A stretch of DNA of 54,849 bases from an uncultured SAR86 cluster bacterium (lineage in GTDB: Bacteria > Pseudomonadota > Gammaproteobacteria > Magnimaribacterales > Magnimaribacteraceae). Position numbers and translations under genes: made by a program. Where the stretch lies: assembly GCA_902605935.1 (NCBI GenBank), contig CACLEI010000007.1, positions 1-54,849 of the forward strand. The letters run 5' to 3'. Positions 25,722-34,300 of the stretch are shown here, in pieces; the stretch's first letter is position 1, and each line of letters opens with the position of its first letter. Below the pieces are notes generated by a model that had not been told where the DNA came from, made no database searches, and saw nothing but the letters and a program-made list of their open reading frames with translations.

Positions 25722-25737
25722 GTTACATGGATGTAAC
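25722..25737. repeat. Perfect palindrome in a convergent intergenic gap
   Basis: GTTACAT-GG-ATGTAAC is a perfect inverted repeat with 7-base arms and a 2-base spacer. The 160-base gap holds no gene. The short spacer and lack of a T-run argue against a terminator; a protein-binding site is more likely. Confidence 0.45.
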
Positions 25738-25814
25738 TTGAGTGGGCTCATTTTCTAGATTTCACCCATCCCTTCCCAGGATATAGTCTTTATTTTGGGT
25801 CCACTTTTTTTAAA

Positions 25815-26612
25815 TTAAGAATTCTCATTGAACATAGCTGTTCTGCCGCCATCAACTACGATATCTTGGCAACTAACAAAACTTCCTGCATCACTAGCCA
25901 GATATAGTGCAGCTTCCGCTATGTCTGATGCTAGACCTGATCTTTTCAATGGTACAGCTTGAGCAAGGTTACCTTCCAGTTTTTTTAATTTTCTTTCATT
26001 CTCTTCAGCACTGAGCGTGTTAGACACTCCTGAGCCACCCCAGAATATTGGAGTCGCAATAGCTCCAGGTGATATCGCATTTACTCTTATATTGTCTTTC
26101 CCAAGTTCAACTCCAGACATTTTTGTGAAATGAGTAACACCTGCCTTTAAAGCAGAATAAAGTGGATCCCCCTGTCTATATCTAATTCCTGCTATACTCG
26201 AATTATTGATAATGCAACCTCCACCGTTTTCTCTCATGGGACCAATGGCATATTTGGTACCAAGAATGACACTAGCCAGAAGTAAATGAACCCCATAATC
26301 AATATCCTTTTGAGTGACGTTCTCAAGGCCAGCCCCAACAGGTCCACCGGCATTATTAAAAAGAATGTCTAACTTACCTAAACTATCAGTTGTAAAAGAA
26401 ATTGCTTTTTTTATATCTTCTTCTTTTGTTATATCTGATGAGCAATAAGAGGCATTTTTACCTAATTCTTCTGCTAATTGAGATCCTTTTTCCTCAGACC
26501 TTCCCGAAATAATAACTTTTGCACCTTCTTTAATAAACAATCTAGCTGTTTCTGCTCCAATACCACTAGTTCCACCTGTAATAAGTGCTACTTTATTTTC
26601 TAGTCGAGCCAT
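25815..26612 (-). CDS. Short-chain dehydrogenase/reductase
   Basis: The 265-residue protein is a classical SDR: cofactor motif GGTSGIG, NNAGG, catalytic serine in NNSSIAG and YSALK (YxxxK), and the terminal VDGGRTAMF. All catalytic residues are intact. The substrate is unknown. A good AGGAGA site precedes the ATG, and the gene follows the serine hydrolase with a gap of one base. It is the last gene of the minus-strand run that starts with the M3 peptidase. Confidence 0.88.
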   Translation of the reverse strand: MARLENKVALITGGTSGIGAETARLFIKEGAKVIISGRSEEKGSQLAEELGKNASYCSSDITKEEDIKKAISFTTDSLGKLDILFNNAGGPVGAGLENVTQKDIDYGVHLLLASVILGTKYAIGPMRENGGGCIINNSSIAGIRYRQGDPLYSALKAGVTHFTKMSGVELGKDNIRVNAISPGAIATPIFWGGSGVSNTLSAEENERKLKKLEGNLAQAVPLKRSGLASDIAEAALYLASDAGSFVSCQDIVVDGGRTAMFNENS

Positions 26613-26613
26613 A

Positions 26614-27741
26614 TTAATTTTCTCCTTTTAAACATCTATATGTTTCGTTTATGAGTTCTAGCGATCTTCCATCGGCTGCAAAATTATTTTTCATATTATT
26701 CATGACATAAGAAATACCAATTTTATTGATAGGATCTCCAAATCCACACGAACCTCCCCATCCAGAATGGCCAAAAGAGCTTTCCTCTGGACCATATATT
26801 ACTTTATGCATATTCATAATAAATCCTGAACCCCATCTTGTAACAACATCTAAAACTAAATCCCTATTGGTAATTCTTTCCTTTGTCATGGTATCGATTG
26901 TTGAATCTTTAAGAATTTTTTTTGATTCTTCATCAGTAACAACTAGGCTATAAAGCTTAGCAATACCCGAAGCGCAACCTTGACCATTGGCCGATGGTAT
27001 TTCTGCTGATCTCCATGCTCTTGTATTTTGATGTTTAAGCAAATTAGGACCTCTTCCAGTTGCAATTTGAGCTTCATTCGGATGATTATTTGATTCATTA
27101 CTTTCCTTTGCGAATGGAACCATTTCGGCGACTCTATATTCCTCTACTTCAGGAAGACCGATATAAAAATCAATATTGTTCGGATCACCTATCTCACTTC
27201 TAAAATAATTGCCTAAAGATTTTCCAGAGACTCTTAACATTAACTCAGACGTTAGCCATCCGTAAGTCATGGAATGATATCCTGAAGCTGTTCCTGGCTC
27301 CCAAAGTGGTTTCATTAGAGCAAGTTCATTAGCCATTATTTTTTGATCGTAATAGTCTTCAGCTTTTGTTGCCATGGAACCACAAATACCACCTTGATGA
27401 GACAAAAGCATACCTACAGTAATTTCTTCCTTTCCGTTGCAGCCAAACTCAGGCCAGTATTCACAAACTTTCTCATCGTAATCTATCAAGTCATTTTCGT
27501 AGGCATGAGCTAGAGTTATAGCAGCTACACCTTTAGTGGTTGACCATACGTTAGCTAAGGTATTTCGTTCCCACTCCTTTATTTTCTCTTTGCTTGAGAA
27601 ACCTCCCCATATATCAATTATTGGCTCCCCATCTTTATAAACTGCAAAAGAAGATCCTATCTCTCTATCTGTACTGTGTAACTCATCAAACAATTCTTTT
27701 ACTTTTAAAAATTTACCTTCACATGTTCCCTTTACGTTCAT
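26614..27741 (-). CDS. Serine hydrolase, class C beta-lactamase-like (esterase/peptidase)
   Basis: The 375-residue protein has the penicillin-binding fold catalytic motifs: Ser67 and Lys70 in WSTTKG, Tyr155 in GYHSMTYGW, and a third motif GHSGWGG near the end. There is no signal peptide, so unlike a true beta-lactamase it is cytoplasmic and resembles EstB-type carboxylesterases. The substrate could be an ester or lactone. It lies between the GH13 glucosidase gene (33-base gap) and an SDR gene. Confidence 0.85.
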   Translation of the reverse strand: MNVKGTCEGKFLKVKELFDELHSTDREIGSSFAVYKDGEPIIDIWGGFSSKEKIKEWERNTLANVWSTTKGVAAITLAHAYENDLIDYDEKVCEYWPEFGCNGKEEITVGMLLSHQGGICGSMATKAEDYYDQKIMANELALMKPLWEPGTASGYHSMTYGWLTSELMLRVSGKSLGNYFRSEIGDPNNIDFYIGLPEVEEYRVAEMVPFAKESNESNNHPNEAQIATGRGPNLLKHQNTRAWRSAEIPSANGQGCASGIAKLYSLVVTDEESKKILKDSTIDTMTKERITNRDLVLDVVTRWGSGFIMNMHKVIYGPEESSFGHSGWGGSCGFGDPINKIGISYVMNNMKNNFAADGRSLELINETYRCLKGEN

Positions 27742-27774
27742 TTTTTTCCTTTTTTACTATTTAAAAACAATAAT

Positions 27775-29415
27775 TTACAGAATTTTCTTAAATTTTAAAA
27801 TTTTATCTAAATCCTTTATATCATTCTGTATATTTGAAATTACAATAAAACCATATCTACTAAACTCTATTTGATCATTTTTGATATTTATATTCGATGA
27901 AATATTACTATCAACACTTAGGTCACCTTTCTCAATTAGGTAAGCATTCTCACTCAAATTAAATATACAAAGTGTTTTTGTATCTTGATTCTCTCTATTG
28001 AATATAAGTAAGTCCTCGTGTTCATTCCAGAAATTATGCTTTCCTGCTAACAAAGCTGGGTCGGATTTTCTGAAAAAAATAAATTGTTTATAAAAGTTTA
28101 AGATTGAATTAGATTCATTTTCTTGAAGACTTACCGATCTTTTTTTCTGTTTTTCTTTTACTGGTAACCATGGAGACTCATTACTAAAACCTGCATTGAT
28201 CTTTTGGTGATCCCAAGTCATTGGTGTTCTGCACCCATCCCTCCCTTTATTTTTTGGCCAAAATCTGATTCCTGGAGGATCAGTTAATTCATCAAATTCT
28301 AATTCTGTCTCTACTTGACCGAGTTCCTCACCCTGATACAAACATGGAGTTCCTGGCAGTGAAAGGAGCAGGGCACAACTTAACTTTGCAAAACTATCAC
28401 TTTCATTTCTATCCCATCTAGAAAGATGTCTTATGACGTCATGATTTGAAAAACTCCAACAAGGCCAACTGTCAGAACCCTCATTATAAAATTCTTTGAT
28501 GGTGTCTCTAAAGAATGGAGCTGAAAACTCTTTACCAAGAAGTTTAAAACTGTAAGCCATATGAATCCTTGACTTTTTGGTATATTGCTTCATTAATTTG
28601 ATCGCTCTGTGTGAATCGCCAATCTCACCAATAGATGTTTTCTCAGGATAACAATTTAATAAATTTCTAAATTTATTTAAAAATACTAAGTTCTCATCTT
28701 GATTGATAGCAAACATTTGATTTTGCATATAGTAAGGATTAACTGGAGGACTCTTGAAAGATAGAGGACTTTTCGGATTATTCCTCAATTTCTGATCATG
28801 AAAGTAATAATTAACTGTATCAAGCCTAAAGCCATCTACACCTTTTTTTAGCCAAAATTCAACTTCTCCTAATAAGAAATCTTGAACCTCTTCATTGTGA
28901 AAATTAAAGTCAGGTTGGCTAGGCAGGAAGTTATGAAGATAGTATTGTCCTCTAAGAGGTTCCCATTCCCATGCAGAGCCACCAAAGACAGATAACCAAT
29001 TATTAGGCGGAGATCCATCCTCATTAGCATCAGCCCATACATACCAGTCTGATTTTCTTGAAGATTTACTGCTTTTACTATCTATAAAAGCTTCATGCTT
29101 GTCTGAGCTATGTGAAAGAACTTGATCAATGATGACTCTTATATTTTTTTTATGTGCCTCTTCAAGTAATTCATCAAAGTCATCCAAATTACCAAACAAA
29201 GGGTCTACTTGAACATAGTTACTAACGTCATATCCCATATCCTTCATAGGCGACAAAAAAAAAGGCGATAGCCAGATAGCATCGATACCTAGACTCGAAA
29301 TATAATTAATTTTTTTTGTTATGCCTTTGAGGTCACCGACCCCATTATTAGAAGTGTCTAAATATGACCTGGGATAAATTTGATAGATAGTTGCGTTTTT
29401 CCACCATTCATTCAT
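27775..29415 (-). CDS. GH13 alpha-glucosidase/oligo-1,6-glucosidase
   Basis: This 546-residue enzyme hydrolyses alpha-glucosidic bonds in small saccharides. The catalytic triad is seen: nucleophile Asp199 in DGFRLDTVNYY, acid/base Glu264 in IGEIGD and Asp326 in FSNHDV. The N-terminus WWKNATIYQIYPRSY and QPDFNFHN place it in the exo-acting subfamilies (GH13_23/31-like). No signal peptide is present, so it works on imported sugars. The start overlaps the DUF3445 gene end by eight bases. No sugar transporter is linked. Confidence 0.9.
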   Translation of the reverse strand: MNEWWKNATIYQIYPRSYLDTSNNGVGDLKGITKKINYISSLGIDAIWLSPFFLSPMKDMGYDVSNYVQVDPLFGNLDDFDELLEEAHKKNIRVIIDQVLSHSSDKHEAFIDSKSSKSSRKSDWYVWADANEDGSPPNNWLSVFGGSAWEWEPLRGQYYLHNFLPSQPDFNFHNEEVQDFLLGEVEFWLKKGVDGFRLDTVNYYFHDQKLRNNPKSPLSFKSPPVNPYYMQNQMFAINQDENLVFLNKFRNLLNCYPEKTSIGEIGDSHRAIKLMKQYTKKSRIHMAYSFKLLGKEFSAPFFRDTIKEFYNEGSDSWPCWSFSNHDVIRHLSRWDRNESDSFAKLSCALLLSLPGTPCLYQGEELGQVETELEFDELTDPPGIRFWPKNKGRDGCRTPMTWDHQKINAGFSNESPWLPVKEKQKKRSVSLQENESNSILNFYKQFIFFRKSDPALLAGKHNFWNEHEDLLIFNRENQDTKTLCIFNLSENAYLIEKGDLSVDSNISSNINIKNDQIEFSRYGFIVISNIQNDIKDLDKILKFKKIL

Positions 29416-30283
29416 TTTTTGATTTCAACCAGTTTATAATATTCTCTTCAAATGGTTCGATAACTTTATATGTTTTCATATCTTGCTCAAGATTTTGAAT
29501 TGCTTGAATTAGATCAGAAATAGCTTTTTTATTATTTATTATGTCAGTTATAGGGTTAACGTGAACTCTTACCGCGAATAAAACTGCTCTTGAATAATCT
29601 AACCTTCTAATAGTTTGCCTTTCAACTCTTATAAAAAGTTTGTCTGGTTGAGTGTTTTTGATTTCTACTAAACTCTTATTACCTACCGGTTGAAAAAGCT
29701 CAGGACTATCAAATATTGACCAATTGTACCTTTCAAAGATTTTCTGATCTGGCAAGTTAGTAAATATAGTATTTACTCTTGAATCTATTTTATCTTTGTA
29801 ACCAGGAACAGATCGGTGAAGTTCTGAAAGAGATTGTTGAAATTTTTCTCTTAGTGACCATCTAGTCGGCGCGCAAAGTGAAGCTGAATCAAGATAAAAG
29901 ATATTTTCTTTTGGTTTCATGATGATCAGATCTTCTTGAATAAGAAGTGATGCCAATTCTAAAGGGTCTTGAAAATCATCATAATAATAAAGACGATTAT
30001 TCCTTTTGGATTCGATGGAGTCCGTCTTTAGTTCATATGAATCATTATGATGATTCTTAAGATGCTCTAACACTAGATCTAAAGCTTCTTTTTGAGTATC
30101 TTGCGAATTTTGAGAAGTTACTAAAACTTCGTCTTTTTTTTCTGAGTATAATTTTTGTTTTAGAGCAATTTCATCCGAAAAAAGATGATCTATTTCTAAC
30201 CAAGAACTATCTTCGATCGGCCTTAAACCAATATCAACCCCACCTTTTCCATCCTTGAAGGGCAGGTGGACTGGATTATTCAA
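29408..30283 (-). CDS. DUF3445 haem-dependent oxidative N-demethylase-like protein
   Basis: The 291-residue protein has the DUF3445 pattern: LPFKDGKGGVDIGLRPI near the N-terminus, CAPTRWSLREKF, SVPGYKDKI, and RVERQTIRRL followed by AVLFAVRVHVNP. Related proteins include the haem subunit of dimethylamine monooxygenase (DmmD/DmmA-type). Here it stands alone, without the reductase and other subunit genes. The start is TTG at 30283, two bases after the peptidase gene. The substrate, perhaps a methylated amine, is inference. Confidence 0.82.
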   Translation of the reverse strand: MNNPVHLPFKDGKGGVDIGLRPIEDSSWLEIDHLFSDEIALKQKLYSEKKDEVLVTSQNSQDTQKEALDLVLEHLKNHHNDSYELKTDSIESKRNNRLYYYDDFQDPLELASLLIQEDLIIMKPKENIFYLDSASLCAPTRWSLREKFQQSLSELHRSVPGYKDKIDSRVNTIFTNLPDQKIFERYNWSIFDSPELFQPVGNKSLVEIKNTQPDKLFIRVERQTIRRLDYSRAVLFAVRVHVNPITDIINNKKAISDLIQAIQNLEQDMKTYKVIEPFEENIINWLKSKNE

Positions 30284-30285
30284 GA

Positions 30286-32376
30286 TTAATTCAATCCTCT
30301 TTTTTTCAGAAGTGGTTCTATTTCGGGCTCCTTACCTCTGAATCTAACATACTGAGTCATTAGATCATCTGTGTTACCCGCTGAATAGACATATTTTTTA
30401 AGTTTATCAGCAGTTTCTTTATCAAATAGTCCTTTGTCTTTAAAAGCTTCAAAAGCATCAGCTTCGAGCACCTCTGTCCATAAGTAACTGTAATATCCTG
30501 ATGAATATCCGCCTGCGAATATATGACCAAAATAAGTACTTCTATATCTCGCTTCAATTTCATCAATTAAACCCAGATCCTCTAAAACCTGATCTTCAAA
30601 TTTATCTATATCTGTGATTTTATTTTTATCTGTGTGGTAAGCCATGTCCAAATGAGCTGCAGCTACATATTCTGTTGTTGCAAAACCTTCATTGAATGTT
30701 CCGGCATCGGATATCTTGTCTAACAATTCATCAGAAATGACCTCGCCTGTTTGATAATGTTTTGCAAAAGTTTTGATTACTTCTGGTTCTCTTGCCCAGT
30801 TTTCCATCATTTGTGATGGAAATTCGACATAGTCTCTGGTTACGGAAGTTCCGGATAGACTTGGATATTGAGCATTTGATAGAAGACCATGTAGCCCATG
30901 ACCAAATTCATGAAACAAGGTCTCGACTTGTTCAAAGGATAGAAGGGAGACGCCATCAGCATTTTCTGGAGGAAAATTGCATACATTAATAACAATAGGT
31001 ATTACATCTCCGTCAAACTTACTTTGACTTCTAAAAGTACTCATCCATGCACCACCTCCTTTGTTCGGCCTTAATGTAAAGTCTGTATAAAAAATACCTA
31101 TCACTTCATTATCAGAGTCCTCCACAACAAAAGAACGAATATTTTCACGGTATTTTGGCAAGTCATTTCTTTCACTAAAAGTTATACCAAACAATTTATG
31201 CGCAACATCAAAAGCCCCCTCTAAGACCTTTTCTTCACTAAAGTATGGCTTGACCTCCTCTTCTTTAAAATCAAATTGCTCTTGTCTTAATTTTTCTGAG
31301 TAGTGCCACCAATCCCATGCTGCCAACTGAAAGTTAGCACCTTCTTCGGAAATTAACTCCTGCATTGCCTGAACTTCCCCCTTAGCTTTTTCGATACCAG
31401 GTTCCCAAACTGTTTGAAGAAGTTTGTTAACATTTTCGGGAGTCATTGCCATGCTATTGTCTAAGACATAGTCAGAATGACTGTCAAAACCAAGCATTGA
31501 AGCTTTCTCTTGCCTAAGCGCAATCATTTCAGCAATAATTTTTTTGTTATCAAATTCGTTGTCATTATCTCCGCGTTGTATATAGGAATTGTAAAGCTCT
31601 TCTCTAAGGTCTCTTTGGGTAGAGTATGTAAGGAAAGGGTACATGCTGACTCGAGTTGGTTTGAATACCCATTTACCTATTTCTCCTTCAGATTCAGCTA
31701 AAAGAGCAGCCTGTCTTATTTCTTCTTCAGGTAGACCATCTAGATCATCTTCATTATCAATAACCATGCTATAAGAATTTGTTTCTTTAAGAACATTTTG
31801 ATCGAATTGAACAGATAAAGAAGATAAAGAACTATTAATTTCAGTTAACCTATCCATTGAATTTTGATCAAGATTTGCCCCCGATCTAATGAATCTTTTA
31901 TAAGTCTCTGCAACTAATCTATCTTGCTCTACTGACAAACTAAGCGATTGCTTGTTTTCGTAAATTTCCTTAATCCTCATGAAAAGTTTTTTATTTAGTA
32001 GAATTGAATCGTTATGTGAAGATAGTTTTGGACTTACTGTCATCTGAAGAGAATCCATATCGTCATCCGTATTAGATCCCTGAAGGTTAAAAAAGACACT
32101 ACTCACTTTGTCTAATGTTTTACCTGAGCGCTCTAAAGCTTCTATGGTATTTTCAAAGGTAGGTGCCTCAGTATTATTTGCAATTACATCTACTTCCTCT
32201 AGGTGCTCTTTCATACCTTGAATAAAGGCGGGTTCGTAGTGAGAAAATTTAATAGCCTCAAAAGGAGGAATTTGAAAAGGGGTCTCGTATTCGTTTAGAA
32301 AGGGGTTCATAGAATTATCCTCATATGTACAACTAAAAATTAAAAGCAAAAGAAAAGGAACGTGCTTCTTTAACAT
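30286..32376 (-). CDS. M3 family metallopeptidase (Dcp/oligopeptidase A-like), lipoprotein
   Basis: The 696-residue protein is a thimet-oligopeptidase-fold zinc peptidase with the HEFGHGLHG motif near residue 490 and a downstream glutamate segment GTFNEGFATTEY. It would cleave short peptides. The N-terminus MLKKHVPFLLLLIFSC has a lipobox ending in Cys16, so the mature protein is likely anchored to a membrane on the periplasmic side, whereas E. coli OpdA and Dcp have no such anchor. It starts the five-gene minus-strand run. Confidence 0.9.
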   Translation of the reverse strand: MLKKHVPFLLLLIFSCTYEDNSMNPFLNEYETPFQIPPFEAIKFSHYEPAFIQGMKEHLEEVDVIANNTEAPTFENTIEALERSGKTLDKVSSVFFNLQGSNTDDDMDSLQMTVSPKLSSHNDSILLNKKLFMRIKEIYENKQSLSLSVEQDRLVAETYKRFIRSGANLDQNSMDRLTEINSSLSSLSVQFDQNVLKETNSYSMVIDNEDDLDGLPEEEIRQAALLAESEGEIGKWVFKPTRVSMYPFLTYSTQRDLREELYNSYIQRGDNDNEFDNKKIIAEMIALRQEKASMLGFDSHSDYVLDNSMAMTPENVNKLLQTVWEPGIEKAKGEVQAMQELISEEGANFQLAAWDWWHYSEKLRQEQFDFKEEEVKPYFSEEKVLEGAFDVAHKLFGITFSERNDLPKYRENIRSFVVEDSDNEVIGIFYTDFTLRPNKGGGAWMSTFRSQSKFDGDVIPIVINVCNFPPENADGVSLLSFEQVETLFHEFGHGLHGLLSNAQYPSLSGTSVTRDYVEFPSQMMENWAREPEVIKTFAKHYQTGEVISDELLDKISDAGTFNEGFATTEYVAAAHLDMAYHTDKNKITDIDKFEDQVLEDLGLIDEIEARYRSTYFGHIFAGGYSSGYYSYLWTEVLEADAFEAFKDKGLFDKETADKLKKYVYSAGNTDDLMTQYVRFRGKEPEIEPLLKKRGLN

Positions 32377-32425
32377 GAGGTAATATTACTTAAATATCTT
32401 CTATTGTGAATAAATATTTTAGGGT

Positions 32426-32713
32426 ATGAGAATTATGAAAAATCCTGCATTGATCTTTTCTTTATTGAAACGTTTTGTAGGAATAATATTTTTAATTCTT
32501 AATTATCTTTGCTACGGGTTAATGGTAAAACTTGCATCAGACTCTAGCTTGTCAGCATTTGAAAGAATAATCTATCCATCTCTAGTATATTTAATTAGCT
32601 GGATATTTGTCATTCTTGGTATTTATTTGGCTGGACCTGAGCTTGTTGCGAAGATCAAAGAGTTTTTTATATACATTAAAAATAAATTCTTGAGGAAAAA
32701 AAATGATAGATAG
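32426..32713 (+). CDS. Small membrane protein of unknown function
   Basis: I do not recognise this 95-residue protein. It has two hydrophobic segments (about 17-37 and 50-70) and a basic C-terminus (KNKFLRKKNDR). A second ATG at codon 4 (32435) is an alternative start. Its 3' end overlaps the VOC gene by 11 bases, which supports it being translated. Confidence 0.55.
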   Translation: MRIMKNPALIFSLLKRFVGIIFLILNYLCYGLMVKLASDSSLSAFERIIYPSLVYLISWIFVILGIYLAGPELVAKIKEFFIYIKNKFLRKKNDR

Positions 32714-33548
32714 ACTCGACCACTTAATTGTCTCTGTTAAAGACATTTCTGCTGCTGAAGAAAATTTTACTAAGTTTTTTGGCATAGAACCTGTTTGGAG
32801 GGGCGAACACTCTGAACTAGGAACTATAAATGCTATCTATAATTTTAGTAACACTTACTTCGAGATCTTAGCGGCAAAAGGAGAGGGAATTGGCGCAGAA
32901 CTCGTAAAACAATCCATACAAGAAAAGGGTGAAGGATTAACCGGTCTAGTGTTGGGCAGCGATAATATACAAGATTGCGAAAATCAAATCTCAAAAAAAC
33001 ATTTTAAATCTCAACCTATCTCGATTGGAGAAGGAATGGATTCTGATAGAGGTGATATAAGAAGATGGAAAAGTTTGTTTCTTCCAAATGAGCTCACACG
33101 AGGTATGTTTGCCTTTTTAATAGAACACACCGAAGGACATTTACCCTTACCTAATAAATTTCCTGATTCTTCTGTAAATAAGCTTGATCATGTTGTTATC
33201 AACACAAATGACCCTGATGGATTTATCGAGGTCTATCAAGATATATATGGAATAAGACTTGCATTAGATCAAACCGTAGAAAAATGGGGCGGTAGAATGC
33301 TCTTTTTTAGACTCAATAAAACTACTATAGAAGTCATAGCAAAAAAGGATGAAAATAGAGTAGAAGATAAATTATGGGGTCTTGCATGGGATGTGGAAGA
33401 TATCAAAAAAACTCATTCAAGACTTTGTAATGAAGGATTTGAAATAACCCCCGTAAAAGAGGGTAGAAAGCCCAATACACTTGTTGCTACTGTAAAGTCA
33501 GATGTCTACAACATTCCAACCTTACTTATCCAACATCTTCCCTCTTAA
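32703..33548 (+). CDS. Double-VOC-domain protein (glyoxalase-like)
   Basis: The 281-residue protein has two vicinal-oxygen-chelate modules: one begins LDHLIVSVKD (residue 5) and the second LDHVVINTND (about 161), each with the typical beta-alpha-beta-beta-beta layout. The first resembles the Glyoxalase_3 family. Both modules retain the first histidine of the metal site. The reaction is not known. The end overlaps the convergent membrane protein gene by 23 bases. Confidence 0.8.
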   Translation: MIDRLDHLIVSVKDISAAEENFTKFFGIEPVWRGEHSELGTINAIYNFSNTYFEILAAKGEGIGAELVKQSIQEKGEGLTGLVLGSDNIQDCENQISKKHFKSQPISIGEGMDSDRGDIRRWKSLFLPNELTRGMFAFLIEHTEGHLPLPNKFPDSSVNKLDHVVINTNDPDGFIEVYQDIYGIRLALDQTVEKWGGRMLFFRLNKTTIEVIAKKDENRVEDKLWGLAWDVEDIKKTHSRLCNEGFEITPVKEGRKPNTLVATVKSDVYNIPTLLIQHLPS

Positions 33549-34236
33549 ATTTATCGTATATCCAATATGGTGAGTAAATTATAAAAAATAGAACTGCTCC
33601 AATAAAAATCAACAAAGGTATATGCAAAGGTGGTTCTGGAAAAAAGTCTAGAATACTCCCACCAATTGGTTTTGTGCCTAGATACCAATAATTTGCTGGA
33701 GGTCCTAAAAGCACATTTACTACATATATGATCGGTAGAATCGATAAAGACACATAAATCCCATTTTTAACAGAGCTAAGAGTGGGTCGATTTTTTAAAG
33801 CTATGCAGGCATAGGCTATTGCAATTATTAAAAGCCCATGGCCTATGAAAAATAAGATAAATTGTGGGTCAGGAAAAGTTTTAGGAATATCAGGGGTAAT
33901 TAATGCGTTAATTCCTCCTCCGATCCCCCAAAAAAAAGATACCTCAAAAAATATTCTTTTTTCCGTGAGTAAAAATATCCCAATAAACAATGTAGATAAA
34001 TTACACATATGAATAGGTATCAGTTCGATCCAGGGAAAATCCAACCCGTAGTGCCAAATAAATGGTTTAACTAACTCCAACGTAATAGCAGAGATCCCCA
34101 AGACTTTAGCAATTAATACTTTACTACCTAGATAGCTATTTTTTATAAAAAAAGGAAGCAAGAACGCTACAGCTAATATCAATAGTAATGTAACTAAGTG
34201 AGACTCCCCAAAGATCTCAAAAGGTTGCGCATTCAT
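33526..34236 (-). CDS. TIGR02206/YwaF-like integral membrane protein
   Basis: The 236-residue protein has seven hydrophobic segments and the family landmarks WIELIPIHMCNLSTL, FFWGIGGGINALITPD and LLGPPANYWYLGTKP. Proteins of this family are of unknown function. It is a single minus-strand gene between two plus-strand units and overlaps the VOC gene at its 3' end. Confidence 0.8.
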   Translation of the reverse strand: MNAQPFEIFGESHLVTLLLILAVAFLLPFFIKNSYLGSKVLIAKVLGISAITLELVKPFIWHYGLDFPWIELIPIHMCNLSTLFIGIFLLTEKRIFFEVSFFWGIGGGINALITPDIPKTFPDPQFILFFIGHGLLIIAIAYACIALKNRPTLSSVKNGIYVSLSILPIIYVVNVLLGPPANYWYLGTKPIGGSILDFFPEPPLHIPLLIFIGAVLFFIIYSPYWIYDKFKREDVG

Positions 34237-34288
34237 TTATTCAGTATAAAAATAAATTTACTTGTATGGTAGTTAAGAATTTCAACAA

Positions 34289-34294
34289 TATAAT
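34289..34294 (+). promoter_or_regulatory. -10 element very close to a start codon
   Basis: TATAAT ends six bases before the ATG at 34301, so transcription would begin at or next to the start codon and give a leaderless or nearly leaderless mRNA. No -35 is seen at 17 bases; TTGTAT is 21 bases upstream. Confidence 0.35.
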
Positions 34295-34300
34295 GACAAG

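Noticed and set aside
25722-25737. Rho-independent terminator at the perfect palindrome
   Set aside because: The loop would be two bases and no T-run follows on either strand.
26614-27741. Antibiotic-resistance beta-lactamase
   Set aside because: Catalytic motifs fit class C-like esterases and there is no export signal, so drug resistance is unlikely.
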